A program made the position numbers and the translations under genes. A model generated the notes under the pieces. It was given only the letters and a program-made list of their open reading frames with translations, was not told the origin of the DNA and made no database searches. This document shows, in pieces, positions 17,408 to 26,021 of a stretch of 64,000 nucleotides of DNA (its first letter is position 1; each line of letters begins with the position of its first letter). Source of the DNA: Chromatiales bacterium (GTDB lineage: Bacteria > Pseudomonadota > Gammaproteobacteria > JAGRGH01); assembly GCA_020445605.1 (NCBI GenBank), contig JAGRGH010000032.1, positions 164,693 through 228,692 of the forward strand, given 5' to 3'.

Positions 17408-18334
17408 TCAGCCGGTGCACACGCGGTTGCGGCCGGCGTGCTTGGCTGCGTAAAGCGCCTTGTCGGCGGTTGCGATGCCGGCATCCAGACCTTCGAGCGT
17501 ATTGCCGGCACGCGCGCACATGCCGACCGAGATCGTCACCGCGAGCGGCGTTCCGCTCCATGCAATCTCCATGCTCTCGACCGCCGTGCGCAGCCGTTCG
17601 CAGGCCGTTTCGGCCCCGGCGCCGTCGAGATCCGGCAGTACAGCCATGAATTCCTCGCCGCCGTATCGCCCGAAGATGTCGGATTCGCGCATCTGGTCGG
17701 CGAGCATCTGCGCGACCAGCTTGATCACGTGATCGCCTGCGGGATGCCCGTGCGTGTCATTGATGCGCTTGAAGTGATCGATGTCGAGCATCGCGATGGC
17801 CAGCGCGCGACCCTCGCGTCGGCACTGGCCGTATAACAGCCCGGCGCGCTCGATCAGCGCGTTGCGGTTGGCGATGCCGGTCAGCGGGTCGGTCGTCGCG
17901 GCCTCCACCAGCGCGCGCTCATAGGCGAGTTCTTCGCGGTTGCGGTATTCGAGCCGGAAGATGTAGTCGCCGATCTGCAGGCGGGATTCGGTCCCGAGTC
18001 GCGCGCGCTGTATGGTGACGCCGTCGATCATGGTGCCGTTGGTGGATTCCAGATCTTCGACGACGATGCCTTCGGCCGTCAGGGACACGCGACAGTGTTC
18101 GCGCGAGGCCAGCCGGTCGTCGATCACCACGCCCACGTTGCGCCCGCGACCGATCACCAGCGGGGCGGCGCCGATCTCGAAATGCTGCTGATTGGCGGTC
18201 GGATAGGCGATGGTCAGAAACGGCGTGCTGCGACCCATGCGCGCGAGCCGGTTCGGTGCGGCACCGACCGTGGTGCCGCCTTCGCTGCCGCTGCGGATGT
18301 CGGTGTCCGTATCGGTTTCAGTCGAGTCGCTCAC
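17408..18334 (-). CDS. FHA-GGDEF protein (putative diguanylate cyclase)
   Basis: A 308-residue soluble protein. After a Ser/Thr/Asp-rich leader (1-30) comes an FHA domain (about 38-130) with the phosphothreonine-binding pattern IGRGRNVGVVI, SREHC and STNG. A GGDEF domain (about 145-305) follows with an intact GGEEF signature (225-229) and the RESD inhibitory-site motif at 216-219. It should make cyclic di-GMP and be product-inhibited. The FHA domain implies control by a phosphothreonine ligand, and the Thr-rich leader could itself be phosphorylated. It ends 53 bases from the convergent Ser/Thr kinase gene. Confidence 0.95.
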   Translation of the reverse strand: MSDSTETDTDTDIRSGSEGGTTVGAAPNRLARMGRSTPFLTIAYPTANQQHFEIGAAPLVIGRGRNVGVVIDDRLASREHCRVSLTAEGIVVEDLESTNGTMIDGVTIQRARLGTESRLQIGDYIFRLEYRNREELAYERALVEAATTDPLTGIANRNALIERAGLLYGQCRREGRALAIAMLDIDHFKRINDTHGHPAGDHVIKLVAQMLADQMRESDIFGRYGGEEFMAVLPDLDGAGAETACERLRTAVESMEIAWSGTPLAVTISVGMCARAGNTLEGLDAGIATADKALYAAKHAGRNRVCTG

Positions 18335-18394
18335 GCGTTGGGCCTGCCCCGGGGCGGTTTCACCTGCGGGTCGACCCGCACGAACCCGTTGATC

Positions 18395-18550
18395 TTAGGA
18401 AGCTCTGATTAATCCGTCCCGGATTGCCAGAGCGACAAAAACGAAAAAGTGTCATTTTTCGTTTTCTTTCATTTTCAACGTCTTACATCCGTTGAAAATG
18501 GCGACACTTCCCTGTGCCGCGGGAAGCTCTGAATTGTTCAGAGTTTCCCT
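18395..18550. repeat. Intergenic repeat A, copy 2
   Basis: The best preserved A copy. It runs from TTAGGAAGCTCTGATTAATC and contains three stems: 18438-18448 with 18455-18465 (perfect 11 bp, loop GTGTCA), 18470-18480 with 18490-18500 (perfect 11 bp), and 18521-18533 with 18537-18549 (13 bp, one G-T pair, loop TTG). It lies between the start of the FHA-GGDEF gene and the end of nhaA, both on the minus strand. Confidence 0.9.
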
Positions 18551-18603
18551 TACCAAGCAGGGCAGCGGGGCCGGCGCGAACGGTGTCGAGCTTGCGCACC
18601 GGT

Positions 18604-19947
18604 TCAGGCGGGCCTGCTCACCAGTCGCAGCCACAGGAAGCCGCTGATGCCGGCGATCAGCGAGGCGGCGAGGATGCCGGTCTTGGCGACCACCAGCCGC
18701 GCCGCGTCGCCCGCGAACGCGAGTTCGGCGATGAAGATCGACATCGTAAAGCCGATGCCGGCGATCAGTGCGACGCCCATGACCTGCGCGAAGCTGACCC
18801 CGGCGCTGAGCTGACCGAAGCCGAGACGCACGGCGAGCCACACGGCCCCGGTAATGCCGAGGAACTTACCGAGCACCAGCCCAAGCACGATGCCGAGCGC
18901 GATCGGGTCGTGCAGCAGCTGGCCAAGGCTCGCGGCCTCGATCGGAACGCCGGCATTCGCCAGCGCGAAGATCGGCACGATCAGAAAGGCCACCGGCAGA
19001 TGCAGGGTGTGCTCGAGCCGTTGTAACGGCGCCTCGACGTGATGCACGCCGTTTTCGAGCGCCTGCACCAGCGCGTACTGCTGCTGGTTGGCGAGCAGCG
19101 AGGTCTGGTTGCTGCACCCCGTCTTCATGCGGTCGAGCAGCTCGTCGACCTTTTCGATGAACTGTCGCGGCTCGTATTTTGGACGTGCGGGGATCGTCCA
19201 GGCGGTGAGAATGCCGGCCAGCGTCGCATGCACGCCGGATGCCAGCATCGCCAGCCACATCATGGTACCGAACACGAAATAGACCCACGGTCTGCGCACA
19301 CCGCCGCGATTCAGGATCATCAGTGCGGCAAAGAGGATGCCGACCCAGGCGAGCGCCGTGAGATTCAGGTCGTGGGTATAGAACAGCGCGATCACGAGCA
19401 CGCCACCGAGGTCATCGACGATGGCGAGCGCGAGCAGCATGGTCAGCAGCGGACGTGGGATGCGTGGTCCCAGCAGCACGAGTACGCCGACGGCGAAGGC
19501 GATGTCCGTCGCCATCGGCACGCCCCAGCCGGCGATGCCCGGTCCGCCCGCGTTGATCAGCGCGTAGATCCCCGCGGGGACGACCATGCCGCCGATGGCA
19601 GCCGCGATCGGCAGCGCCGCGCGGCGACGGTCGGCGAGTTCGCCGACCAGAAACTCGCGCTTGATTTCCAGACCGACGACGAAGAAGAACAGCGTCATCA
19701 GGCCGTCGTTGATCCAGTGGTGCAGGCTGTGGCTCAGCGACCAGGCGCCGATCGACAGGGTGATCGGCGTATGCAGGATGTGTGCGTAACTCTCGGCCCA
19801 GGGCGAGTTGGCGAGCACCAGGGCCAGAACGGCGCAGGCCATCAGGACCAGGCCGCCGGCGGTCTGGTCGTGGATGAACTCCTCGATCGGCGTGGTGACG
19901 CGGTCGAAGATGCGTTCGAGTCCGAAGGTGTCGTTGTTCACGGTCAT
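18604..19947 (-). CDS. nhaA: Na+/H+ antiporter NhaA
   Basis: A 447-residue protein with about 12 membrane segments and the NhaA hallmarks: NDGLMTLFFFVVGLEIKRE, ATDIAFAVGVLVLLG and the transport-site pair in ALAIVDDLGGVLVIALFY. It exchanges Na+ or Li+ for protons at the inner membrane and is important at alkaline pH and high salt, consistent with a halophilic or alkaliphilic lifestyle, though not proof of one. It lies 25 bases downstream of the rhodanese lipoprotein gene and is probably co-transcribed with it. Confidence 0.96.
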   Translation of the reverse strand: MTVNNDTFGLERIFDRVTTPIEEFIHDQTAGGLVLMACAVLALVLANSPWAESYAHILHTPITLSIGAWSLSHSLHHWINDGLMTLFFFVVGLEIKREFLVGELADRRRAALPIAAAIGGMVVPAGIYALINAGGPGIAGWGVPMATDIAFAVGVLVLLGPRIPRPLLTMLLALAIVDDLGGVLVIALFYTHDLNLTALAWVGILFAALMILNRGGVRRPWVYFVFGTMMWLAMLASGVHATLAGILTAWTIPARPKYEPRQFIEKVDELLDRMKTGCSNQTSLLANQQQYALVQALENGVHHVEAPLQRLEHTLHLPVAFLIVPIFALANAGVPIEAASLGQLLHDPIALGIVLGLVLGKFLGITGAVWLAVRLGFGQLSAGVSFAQVMGVALIAGIGFTMSIFIAELAFAGDAARLVVAKTGILAASLIAGISGFLWLRLVSRPA

Positions 19948-19972
19948 GACGCGATGATCTCTGGCTTGCGGA

Positions 19973-20392
19973 TCAGGGCTTGTGTACCGGATGGCCCTCG
20001 CGCATCCATGCGGTGATGCCGTCGCGAACGTTGAAGACCTGTTTATAGCCCAGCTGATCCATCAGGTAACGGCCGAGGACGTCGGTGCGGTTGCCGGTGC
20101 GACAGATCAGCGCGACCGGCCGATCGCGGGGTACTTCGCGCTGGAAACGGTCGAAGAACTCGGGACGAACTCGGCCGCTGGCGTCCGCGAAGGTCAGCAG
20201 TTCGCTGCCGGCGACCACGCCGGTCTGGCGCCATTCCTCGGGCCGACGGATGTCGTAGAGCACCACACCTTGCGCGACGAGTTGCTCGAGACCGGTGCTG
20301 TCGACGTTCACATACGGCGGCGGGTCGGCGCAGGCACCGAGTAACCCGGCGGCAAGCACCAGGATCGTCAGCCGAAAGTTGCGGAAAAGCAT
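19973..20392 (-). CDS. Rhodanese-like lipoprotein
   Basis: The ATG at 20392 gives 139 residues. A lipoprotein signal peptide with lipobox LLGAC is followed by one rhodanese domain with VVLYDIRRPEEW and the active-site loop ICRTGNRT, whose Cys is intact. It is predicted to be periplasmic and lipid-anchored, with sulfurtransferase or a related thiol function; the substrate is unknown. The longer frame to 20467 would disrupt the signal peptide. Confidence 0.9.
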   Translation of the reverse strand: MLFRNFRLTILVLAAGLLGACADPPPYVNVDSTGLEQLVAQGVVLYDIRRPEEWRQTGVVAGSELLTFADASGRVRPEFFDRFQREVPRDRPVALICRTGNRTDVLGRYLMDQLGYKQVFNVRDGITAWMREGHPVHKP

Positions 20393-20466
20393 GGAACGAC
20401 CGCGCAGCTTCGCTCTGGAAAGTGCCGCATTATGCCTGAGCCCGCGTCGGTGTTCGGGCCCTGGCA

Positions 20467-21282
20467 TTGACAGCTCCGGCGCTGCGCCGCAGTGTGCGAT
20501 TTTTGCGGCCGACCGGGGGCAATCCGGCGTTGGAACTCTGGCAGCTTGGCGTGCTTACGATCATGGGCGTGGTCTCGGGCTGGCTCAACGTGATGGCCGG
20601 CGGGGGGTCGCTGCTGACCGTGCCCGTGATGATTTTCATGGGGGTGCCGGCACCGGTCGCGAATGGCACCAACCGCATCGGCATCCTCACGCAGAACATC
20701 GCAGCGCTGACGAACTTTCGCCGCAAGGGACTGCGCGAGTGGCGGCTGGCGCTGAGCCTTTCCGCTGTCGCCTCGGTCGGCGCCGGCGCCGGGGCGCAGC
20801 TCGGTGTGCGATTCGACGGGCCATGGTTCAACGCGCTGCTGGCCTTGGTCATGCTCGCCGTGCTGGTGCTGATGATCACCGGCACGGGCACGAGGTCCAC
20901 ACCCGACGAGGCCGCGATACCACGCAGCAGGCTCGTCGCCGGTCACATCCTGATGCTCGGCGCCGGGTTCTGGGGCGGGCTCATCCAGATCGGCGTGGGC
21001 TTCATCCTGATCCCGATCCTCAACCGCGTGCTCGGCATGGGTCTGGTAAGGGTCAACTTCTACAAGGTGTTCATCATCCTGGTCTATACCGTCGTTGCGA
21101 TGGTGGTGTACGCCACGCAGGTGCAGATCCTGTGGATCGCTGGCGCCTGTCTCGCCGCCGGTTCAGCGCTCGGCGGCTGGGTCGGCGCACACTCCACCGT
21201 GCGCCATGGAGAGCGCTGGATTCGCCCTGTGCTCTACACGACGCTGGTCGCGTTCATCATCAAGCTGGTCTGGCCGGAGTGA
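20467..21282 (+). CDS. TauE/SafE (TSUP) family membrane transporter
   Basis: About 271 residues with eight or so membrane segments and the duplicated TSUP layout: GVVSGWLNVMAGGGSLLTVPVMIFMGVPAPVANGTNR in the first half and GAGFWGGLIQIGVGFILIPIL in the second. TSUP proteins move sulfite, sulfoacetate or other small organic anions; the substrate here is unknown. The start is uncertain: the first candidate is TTG at 20467, GTG at 20494 is another, and no ATG precedes the first membrane helix. Confidence 0.88.
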   Translation: MTAPALRRSVRFLRPTGGNPALELWQLGVLTIMGVVSGWLNVMAGGGSLLTVPVMIFMGVPAPVANGTNRIGILTQNIAALTNFRRKGLREWRLALSLSAVASVGAGAGAQLGVRFDGPWFNALLALVMLAVLVLMITGTGTRSTPDEAAIPRSRLVAGHILMLGAGFWGGLIQIGVGFILIPILNRVLGMGLVRVNFYKVFIILVYTVVAMVVYATQVQILWIAGACLAAGSALGGWVGAHSTVRHGERWIRPVLYTTLVAFIIKLVWPE

Positions 21283-21284
21283 TG

Positions 21285-21376
21285 CCAGAAGAGTGCTGAT
21301 CAACCCGTTACGGATCGTCAGAGCGGCGGTACTTCACTGTGCCACGTGAGATCCTGGGTTGTTCAGGGTTTCTCCC
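21285..21376. repeat. Intergenic repeat A, copy 3 (shortened)
   Basis: A degenerate copy of about 90 bases: GTGCTGATCAACCCGTTACGGATCGTCAGAGCG at the left matches the A start, and CTGTGCCACGTGAGATCCTGGG-TTG-TTCAGGGTTTCTCC at the right matches the terminal hairpin with a few mismatches. The central stems seen in the other copies are missing. It fills the gap between two convergent genes. Confidence 0.75.
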
Positions 21377-21385
21377 GGGGCGGTG

Positions 21386-22273
21386 TCAGGGCGCCGGTCG
21401 ATGCAGCGCTCTGCGGTCGCGCTGCGAAACCCACAGCCCGGCGCCGACAATCAACGCGGTGCCGGCCAGGAACGGTAGATCCAGCACGTCGTTGAAGAAC
21501 ACGGCGCTGTAGATCGCGGCCGCGACGAGCTGTGCATTCAGAAACGGCGCCAGCGTGCTGGCCGGCGCCAGATGAAACGCACGCACCAGCAGCAGGTGTC
21601 CGCCTGCGCCGAGCGCGCCGATGCCCACCAGCACGGCCCATTCCGCCGCAGTCGGGGCTTGCCAGCTCAATCCTGCGAGGATGCTGAGCAGCACGCTGCC
21701 GCCCAGTGTCGTGTGGAACAGCGTCGTGCGTTCGCTGTCGAGCCCGCGCAGCCTGCGCGTCAGCACGAAATACAGCGCCAGCGACACTGCTGCGACACAG
21801 GCGAGCCACAGCGCCGAATCGTGCTCACGAAAACCCGGCCTCACGATCACAAGCACGCCCGCGAAACCAAGGAAGACGGCGAGCCAGTGCCAGTGTCGTA
21901 CGCGCTCACCGAGCATGGGCCCCGAAAGCACGGTGACCAGCACCGGTGCGAAGAACACGATTGCGGTCGCCTCGGCCAGCGAGCCGTTGCGGATCGCCGA
22001 ATACAGGCTCAGCGTCACGCCGACCAGCGTCGCCCCACGCACGGTCTGGAGCACCGGATGGCGCGTGCGCACGAACGACCAGTTGCCGCGCCTTGCGAAG
22101 ATCGCGCCGACCAGCAGCAGGTGGAAGAAGAATCGTGCCCAGACGACCTGCTCGGTCGGCAGAGACCGCATCAGGAACTTCGCGATCGTGTCCATGCCGG
22201 CAAGCACGAACGCGGCTAGCACCGTCGCGGCGATGCCGATGTAGAGGTCGCGATGGGCATGCGCGGCGGACAT
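21386..22273 (-). CDS. EamA/DMT-family transporter
   Basis: A 295-residue protein with ten predicted membrane segments in two EamA repeats, for example GMDTIAKFLMRSLPTEQVVWARFF in the first and LSILAGLSWQAPTAAEWAVLVGIGALGAGGHLLLVRAF in the second. Members of the family export amino acids or other metabolites; the substrate cannot be assigned. It is a single gene between repeat A3 and the glycosyltransferase operon. Confidence 0.9.
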   Translation of the reverse strand: MSAAHAHRDLYIGIAATVLAAFVLAGMDTIAKFLMRSLPTEQVVWARFFFHLLLVGAIFARRGNWSFVRTRHPVLQTVRGATLVGVTLSLYSAIRNGSLAEATAIVFFAPVLVTVLSGPMLGERVRHWHWLAVFLGFAGVLVIVRPGFREHDSALWLACVAAVSLALYFVLTRRLRGLDSERTTLFHTTLGGSVLLSILAGLSWQAPTAAEWAVLVGIGALGAGGHLLLVRAFHLAPASTLAPFLNAQLVAAAIYSAVFFNDVLDLPFLAGTALIVGAGLWVSQRDRRALHRPAP

Positions 22274-22418
22274 GGTGAACGCTTACGGTAGCACTGCGCG
22301 CGCGATCGTTGCTGGTGAGTGCCGGACGTGGCGGCGGGTCGTCTCCCGCCGCGTCGGTCCGGGTTATCCAAAGCCCGGTTGCACGAATTCCCGCGCGACC
22401 TCGGGCCGCTGCTGGCCG

Positions 22419-23615
22419 CTATTGCGAGGCTTTTGCGGCGGTTGGGCCTGCTTCGGCGCGCCCGGCGATTGCGGCTCGAATCGCCTGTTCCATCTCGCAC
22501 ACGATCGCGTCCCAGCCGAGCGGGACCACGCGAGCGCGGGCGCGCTCACCCATCGAACGGCGCAGGTCGGCATCGTCCGCGGCGTGCAGCGCCGCCTCGA
22601 TGAAGGCCTCGAAATTGCCCGGCGGCGCGAGCAGACCCGTCTCGCCGTGGCGGATCAGTACGCCGGCCGCGGCATCGTCGAAGGCAACCACCGGCAGGCC
22701 GCTGGCCATCGCCTCGACGGTGACATTACCGTAGGTTTCCGTGAGGCTCGCGAACAGGAACAGATCGGCCGAGGCGTAGTGTGCGGCAAGGTCGTTGCCG
22801 ACCCGGCTGCCCGCGAAGTGGTGGTCGGGATGACTGCGCCGGAGCCGTTCGCGCTGGGGCCCGTCGCCAACCCAGATCATGCGTGCCGGCTGGCCGCGCG
22901 CGGCGATCATCTCGAAAGCGGTTTCGACTAGCGCGAGGTTCTTTTCCGCGGCGAGCCGGCCGACGTAGAGCACGGCCAGGGTGTCGGGCGCGCAGCTCCA
23001 GGCCTCGCGCAGCGCCGCATCTCGACGTGACGGATCGAACAGTGTGGTGTCGATGCCGCGCGCCACGACGCGAACGCCGGGGATACCCCGCCTGCCCAGA
23101 TCGTTGGCAAGCGTAGCGGTCGGCACCAGGGTTGCATCGGTGCGTCGGTGAAATCGCGAGAGCCAGCCGCGCACTGCGGGGCCCATGAATCCGGCCCGAT
23201 AGTGCCGGCTGTAGCGGTCGAAGTTGGTGTGATAGCCGCTGGTGACCGGGATGCCGAGGCTGCGCGCGGCGCGCAGTGCAGACCAGCCCAGCGGACCCTC
23301 GGTCACGATGTGCACGGCGTCCGGTCGGCGGGCGGTCCACTGGCGCCGCAGACGCCCGGTTGCCGGCATGTCGAAACGCAATTCGGGATAGCCGGGAAGG
23401 GGCAGGCCACCGACGAGGGTTTCGTTCGGGCCGGGGCGGTCACGCCCGTTGCGTCGTGGCCGCACGACCGACACCGTGTGCGAACGCGCGCGCAGACCCT
23501 CGACCAGCCGTCCGACCGTCATCGCTACGCCGTTGATTTCGGGCGGATGCGTCTCGGTTACGACCGTCAGCAGCAGCGGCGCGTCGGTCAGTTTTCCAGC
23601 AGCACACACACCCAC
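22419..23615 (-). CDS. GT4-family glycosyltransferase (1)
   Basis: A 398-residue GT-B glycosyltransferase. It shows VVTETHPPEINGVAMTVGRL at the N-terminus, VLYVGRLAAEKNL in the donor-binding half and LFASLTETYGNVTVEAMASGLPVVAFD with the EX7E motif. It resembles the glycolipid mannosyl- and glucosyltransferases of the GT4 family. The start is GTG at 23615 or 23609; there is no ATG in range. It overlaps dgkA by 28 bases and is last in a four-gene operon with dgkA, a second GT4 and an LpxH/PlcP-like phosphoesterase, so a lipid acceptor such as diacylglycerol or a monoglycosyl lipid is likely. Confidence 0.92.
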   Translation of the reverse strand: MGVCAAGKLTDAPLLLTVVTETHPPEINGVAMTVGRLVEGLRARSHTVSVVRPRRNGRDRPGPNETLVGGLPLPGYPELRFDMPATGRLRRQWTARRPDAVHIVTEGPLGWSALRAARSLGIPVTSGYHTNFDRYSRHYRAGFMGPAVRGWLSRFHRRTDATLVPTATLANDLGRRGIPGVRVVARGIDTTLFDPSRRDAALREAWSCAPDTLAVLYVGRLAAEKNLALVETAFEMIAARGQPARMIWVGDGPQRERLRRSHPDHHFAGSRVGNDLAAHYASADLFLFASLTETYGNVTVEAMASGLPVVAFDDAAAGVLIRHGETGLLAPPGNFEAFIEAALHAADDADLRRSMGERARARVVPLGWDAIVCEMEQAIRAAIAGRAEAGPTAAKASQ

Positions 23616-23959
23616 ACGACGACGACGTTTACGAGCGCCACGAAAACCGCGGCACTACCGATGTCCTTGGCACGCTTGGACAGCTGATGCTTGTCCAGCG
23701 AGATACGATCCACCGCGGCCTCGATGGCCGAGTTCAGCAACTCGACGATCAGCACCAGCAACACCGAGCCGATCATGACCGCCTTGCCGAGCATGCCCAC
23801 GGGCAGCCATAGCGCAAGCGGAATCAGCACGATCGCCAGAAACACTTCCTGACGGAACGCATCCTCGTTTGCATAGGCGGTGCGCAGGCCGGCCATGGAG
23901 TAATGCAGGGCGTTCCATACGCGCTTCAGGCCTGTCTGGCCTTTGAAAGGGCTTTCCAA
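23588..23959 (-). CDS. dgkA: Diacylglycerol kinase DgkA
   Basis: A 123-residue protein with the DgkA layout of three membrane helices and an amphipathic N-terminus: TGLKRVWNALHYSMAGLRTAY, then EDAFRQE, and IVELLNSAIEAAVDRISLDKHQLSKRAKDIGSAAVF, which carries the conserved catalytic ENSAIE-like segment, here LNSAIEAAVDR. It phosphorylates diacylglycerol to phosphatidic acid in the inner membrane. Its gene is embedded between two glycosyltransferase genes and overlaps both (28 and 34 bases), suggesting it recycles or competes for the diacylglycerol they use. Confidence 0.95.
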   Translation of the reverse strand: MESPFKGQTGLKRVWNALHYSMAGLRTAYANEDAFRQEVFLAIVLIPLALWLPVGMLGKAVMIGSVLLVLIVELLNSAIEAAVDRISLDKHQLSKRAKDIGSAAVFVALVNVVVVWVCVLLEN

Positions 23960-25149
23960 GAGTTGAATCCTCGCCGGGGTTGTGAGGCGAGGCTATGGTA
24001 CAGCTGGGCCAGGCGCCCGGTGAGCGCCACGTCCGACCACTTCTCGGCGAGCGCGGTGGCTTCCTCGCCGAGCAATCGGCGTGCGTCGACATCAAGTGCC
24101 AGATCAGCCAGCGCGCGCGCGAACGCGCTCGTGTCGTCGTTGGTCACCATGGCGCCACGGTTTGCGGAAAGCAGGTCGCGCGTGCCCATTTCCGCGAGTG
24201 CAACCACGGGCAACCCGGCTGCCATCGCCTCGATCAACGCCAGCCCCTGCGTTTCCGTGCGTGACGCAAACGCGAACAGGTCGGCTGCCGCGTAGCAGTC
24301 GGGTAGGTCGCGGTCACGATCGAGATAACCCAGAAAGCGCACGACTTCCGACTGACCGGTCTTGCGGGCGAGCTCTCGCAGGCTGGTGAGTGCCGGACCC
24401 TCGCCGGCGATCAGAAGCATCAGCGAAGGCGCGCGCTTGCGGGCGATCACCAGCGACTCGATCAGAAAGCCGATGTTTTTCTCATGCGCTGCGCGGCCAA
24501 CGAACAGGGCCACGGGGGTGTCGGGGTCAATTCCCAGCCGTTGACGGAACTGTTCGCGCCGCGTCGCCCGATCCGCGATTCGAAACTGTGCAGTCGGCAC
24601 GCCGGTGGGCAGCACACTGACCCCATCGCGCACGCCGTAGGCCGCGAGTCGTTCGGCCATTGCGCAGGACGGTACGATGGTGGCAGTGAGCGCGCGGCAC
24701 TGTCGGCGTGCCAGCGTGCGCGCGAACCCGCGCAGCCATGCGGACGGGACCATCGGCGCGTAGAGTTCAAGGTATTCCTCGAACAGCGTGTGATAACTCG
24801 ACACCACGGGCAGGCCGTAACATCGCGCCGCAGCAACGCCTGCATAGTGAGCCGCGAACGGTGTGTGTATGTGCACGAGATCGGTGTATCTGGCGAGGCG
24901 AATCGCGGTCCGCCGCAAGCGTCGCCAGTGCATCAGGCGATCCTCGGGGTCGAACGGCACGCGCCGCGCGCGAACGCGCGTGATCCCGTTCTGGTGCGCA
25001 TTGTCGCCATAGTCGGGTGCGAGGAGTTCGACCTGCACGCCCAGTGCGGCGAGGTTGCGCCGATAGGTCTCGATGGCAGTCGATACCCCGTTCACGCGCG
25101 GAAAGTAGACATCGGAGACCATCAGAACGCGCAGCGGACTTGCGTTCAT
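23926..25149 (-). CDS. GT4-family glycosyltransferase (2)
   Basis: A 407-residue GT-B enzyme. The N-terminus reads VLMVSDVYFPRVNGVSTAIETY, then HIHTPFAAHYAGV, the donor site LFVGRAAHEKNIGFL and the EX7E motif in FAFASRTETQGLALIEAMAAG. This pattern is typical of enzymes close to monoglycosyl-diacylglycerol synthases and mannosyltransferases. It overlaps the phosphoesterase gene by ATGA and dgkA by 34 bases. The acceptor is inferred from context to be diacylglycerol, but that is not shown by sequence alone. Confidence 0.92.
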   Translation of the reverse strand: MNASPLRVLMVSDVYFPRVNGVSTAIETYRRNLAALGVQVELLAPDYGDNAHQNGITRVRARRVPFDPEDRLMHWRRLRRTAIRLARYTDLVHIHTPFAAHYAGVAAARCYGLPVVSSYHTLFEEYLELYAPMVPSAWLRGFARTLARRQCRALTATIVPSCAMAERLAAYGVRDGVSVLPTGVPTAQFRIADRATRREQFRQRLGIDPDTPVALFVGRAAHEKNIGFLIESLVIARKRAPSLMLLIAGEGPALTSLRELARKTGQSEVVRFLGYLDRDRDLPDCYAAADLFAFASRTETQGLALIEAMAAGLPVVALAEMGTRDLLSANRGAMVTNDDTSAFARALADLALDVDARRLLGEEATALAEKWSDVALTGRLAQLYHSLASQPRRGFNSWKALSKARQA

Positions 25150-25934
25150 GCGTTGGAGGCTTTCCTCGGAAACATGGTCACGTTGTCGAGTTCACGCATG
25201 CGCTTGCTCCACTCGATCATCTCGAGTCGACCGTCCTCGTGCTCGACGATCGCGGTGCACGAGTCGACCCAGTCACCGCAATTGATGTAGGTCAGCCCGT
25301 CCTGTTCCCGAATCTCGGCCCAGTGGATGTGTCCGCAGATCACGCCATCGAGGCCGCGCGCCCGCGCGGAATGCAGGGCGGCGTCCTGAAAATGAAAGAT
25401 GAATTCGAGCGCACGCTTGACCTTGCGTTTGGCGTATCCGGCGAGCGACCAGTAGCCGGCGATGCCGAGCTTGCGTCGAAACCACGACAGCATTGAATTC
25501 AGACGCACGAGCTGGTTGTAGGAGACGTCGCCGAGTATCGCGACCCACTTGTGGTAGCGGGTGACCTGGTCGAATTCGTCACCATGCACCAGCAGAAAGC
25601 GCCGGCCGTCGGCGGTCTCGTGCACCCACTCGTTCTCGACGCGGATGTCGCCGAAGACGACGCCGTCGTAATCGCGCAGCGCCTCGTCGTGGTTGCCCGG
25701 AATGAATACGACTTCTTCGCCATGCCGCGCGCGGCGAAGGATCTTCTGCACGACTGTGTTCTGGGTGCGATTCCAATGGATCGAACGGCTCATCGACCAG
25801 AAGTCGATGATGTCGCCGATCAGGAACAGGCGTTCGGCGGGGTGTTCGCGGAGGAACTCCAGCAGATGCGCGGCCTGGCACGCGCGTGTGCCCAGGTGGA
25901 TATCCGACAGAAAGACGCTGCGCACCTGCGGCAT
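25146..25934 (-). CDS. LpxH/PlcP-like metallophosphoesterase
   Basis: A 262-residue calcineurin-type phosphoesterase. The metal-binding motifs are complete: FLSDIHLGT, LIGDIIDFW, FIPGNHDE, LVHGDEFDQ and ICGHIHWAE. It belongs to the family annotated as UDP-2,3-diacylglucosamine diphosphatase-like, which also includes the PlcP phospholipases C that release diacylglycerol from phospholipids in phosphate starvation. The partners here (two GT4 enzymes and DgkA) fit PlcP better than LpxH, which usually acts alone in lipid A synthesis. It heads the operon; no clear Pho box was found in the 87 bases upstream. Confidence 0.9.
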   Translation of the reverse strand: MPQVRSVFLSDIHLGTRACQAAHLLEFLREHPAERLFLIGDIIDFWSMSRSIHWNRTQNTVVQKILRRARHGEEVVFIPGNHDEALRDYDGVVFGDIRVENEWVHETADGRRFLLVHGDEFDQVTRYHKWVAILGDVSYNQLVRLNSMLSWFRRKLGIAGYWSLAGYAKRKVKRALEFIFHFQDAALHSARARGLDGVICGHIHWAEIREQDGLTYINCGDWVDSCTAIVEHEDGRLEMIEWSKRMRELDNVTMFPRKASNA

Positions 25935-26021
25935 GAGCAGGAATTTTCGCCGCCGTGCATTGCAGGCAGGTGACGGTTTGGCGTCGTTCTGGTTGCGACA
26001 GGCCAGCGCGCCCGGCCGGGC

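Noticed and set aside
18452..18548. Small minus-strand peptide ending in KMKENEK within repeat A
   Set aside because: Similar peptides arise from other A copies because the DNA is repeated; stems and lack of a start signal favour a structural repeat.
25935..26021. Pho box before the phosphoesterase operon
   Set aside because: CTGTCGC and CCGTCAC occur on the minus strand, but their spacing of 25 bases does not match the 11 or 22 base Pho box period.
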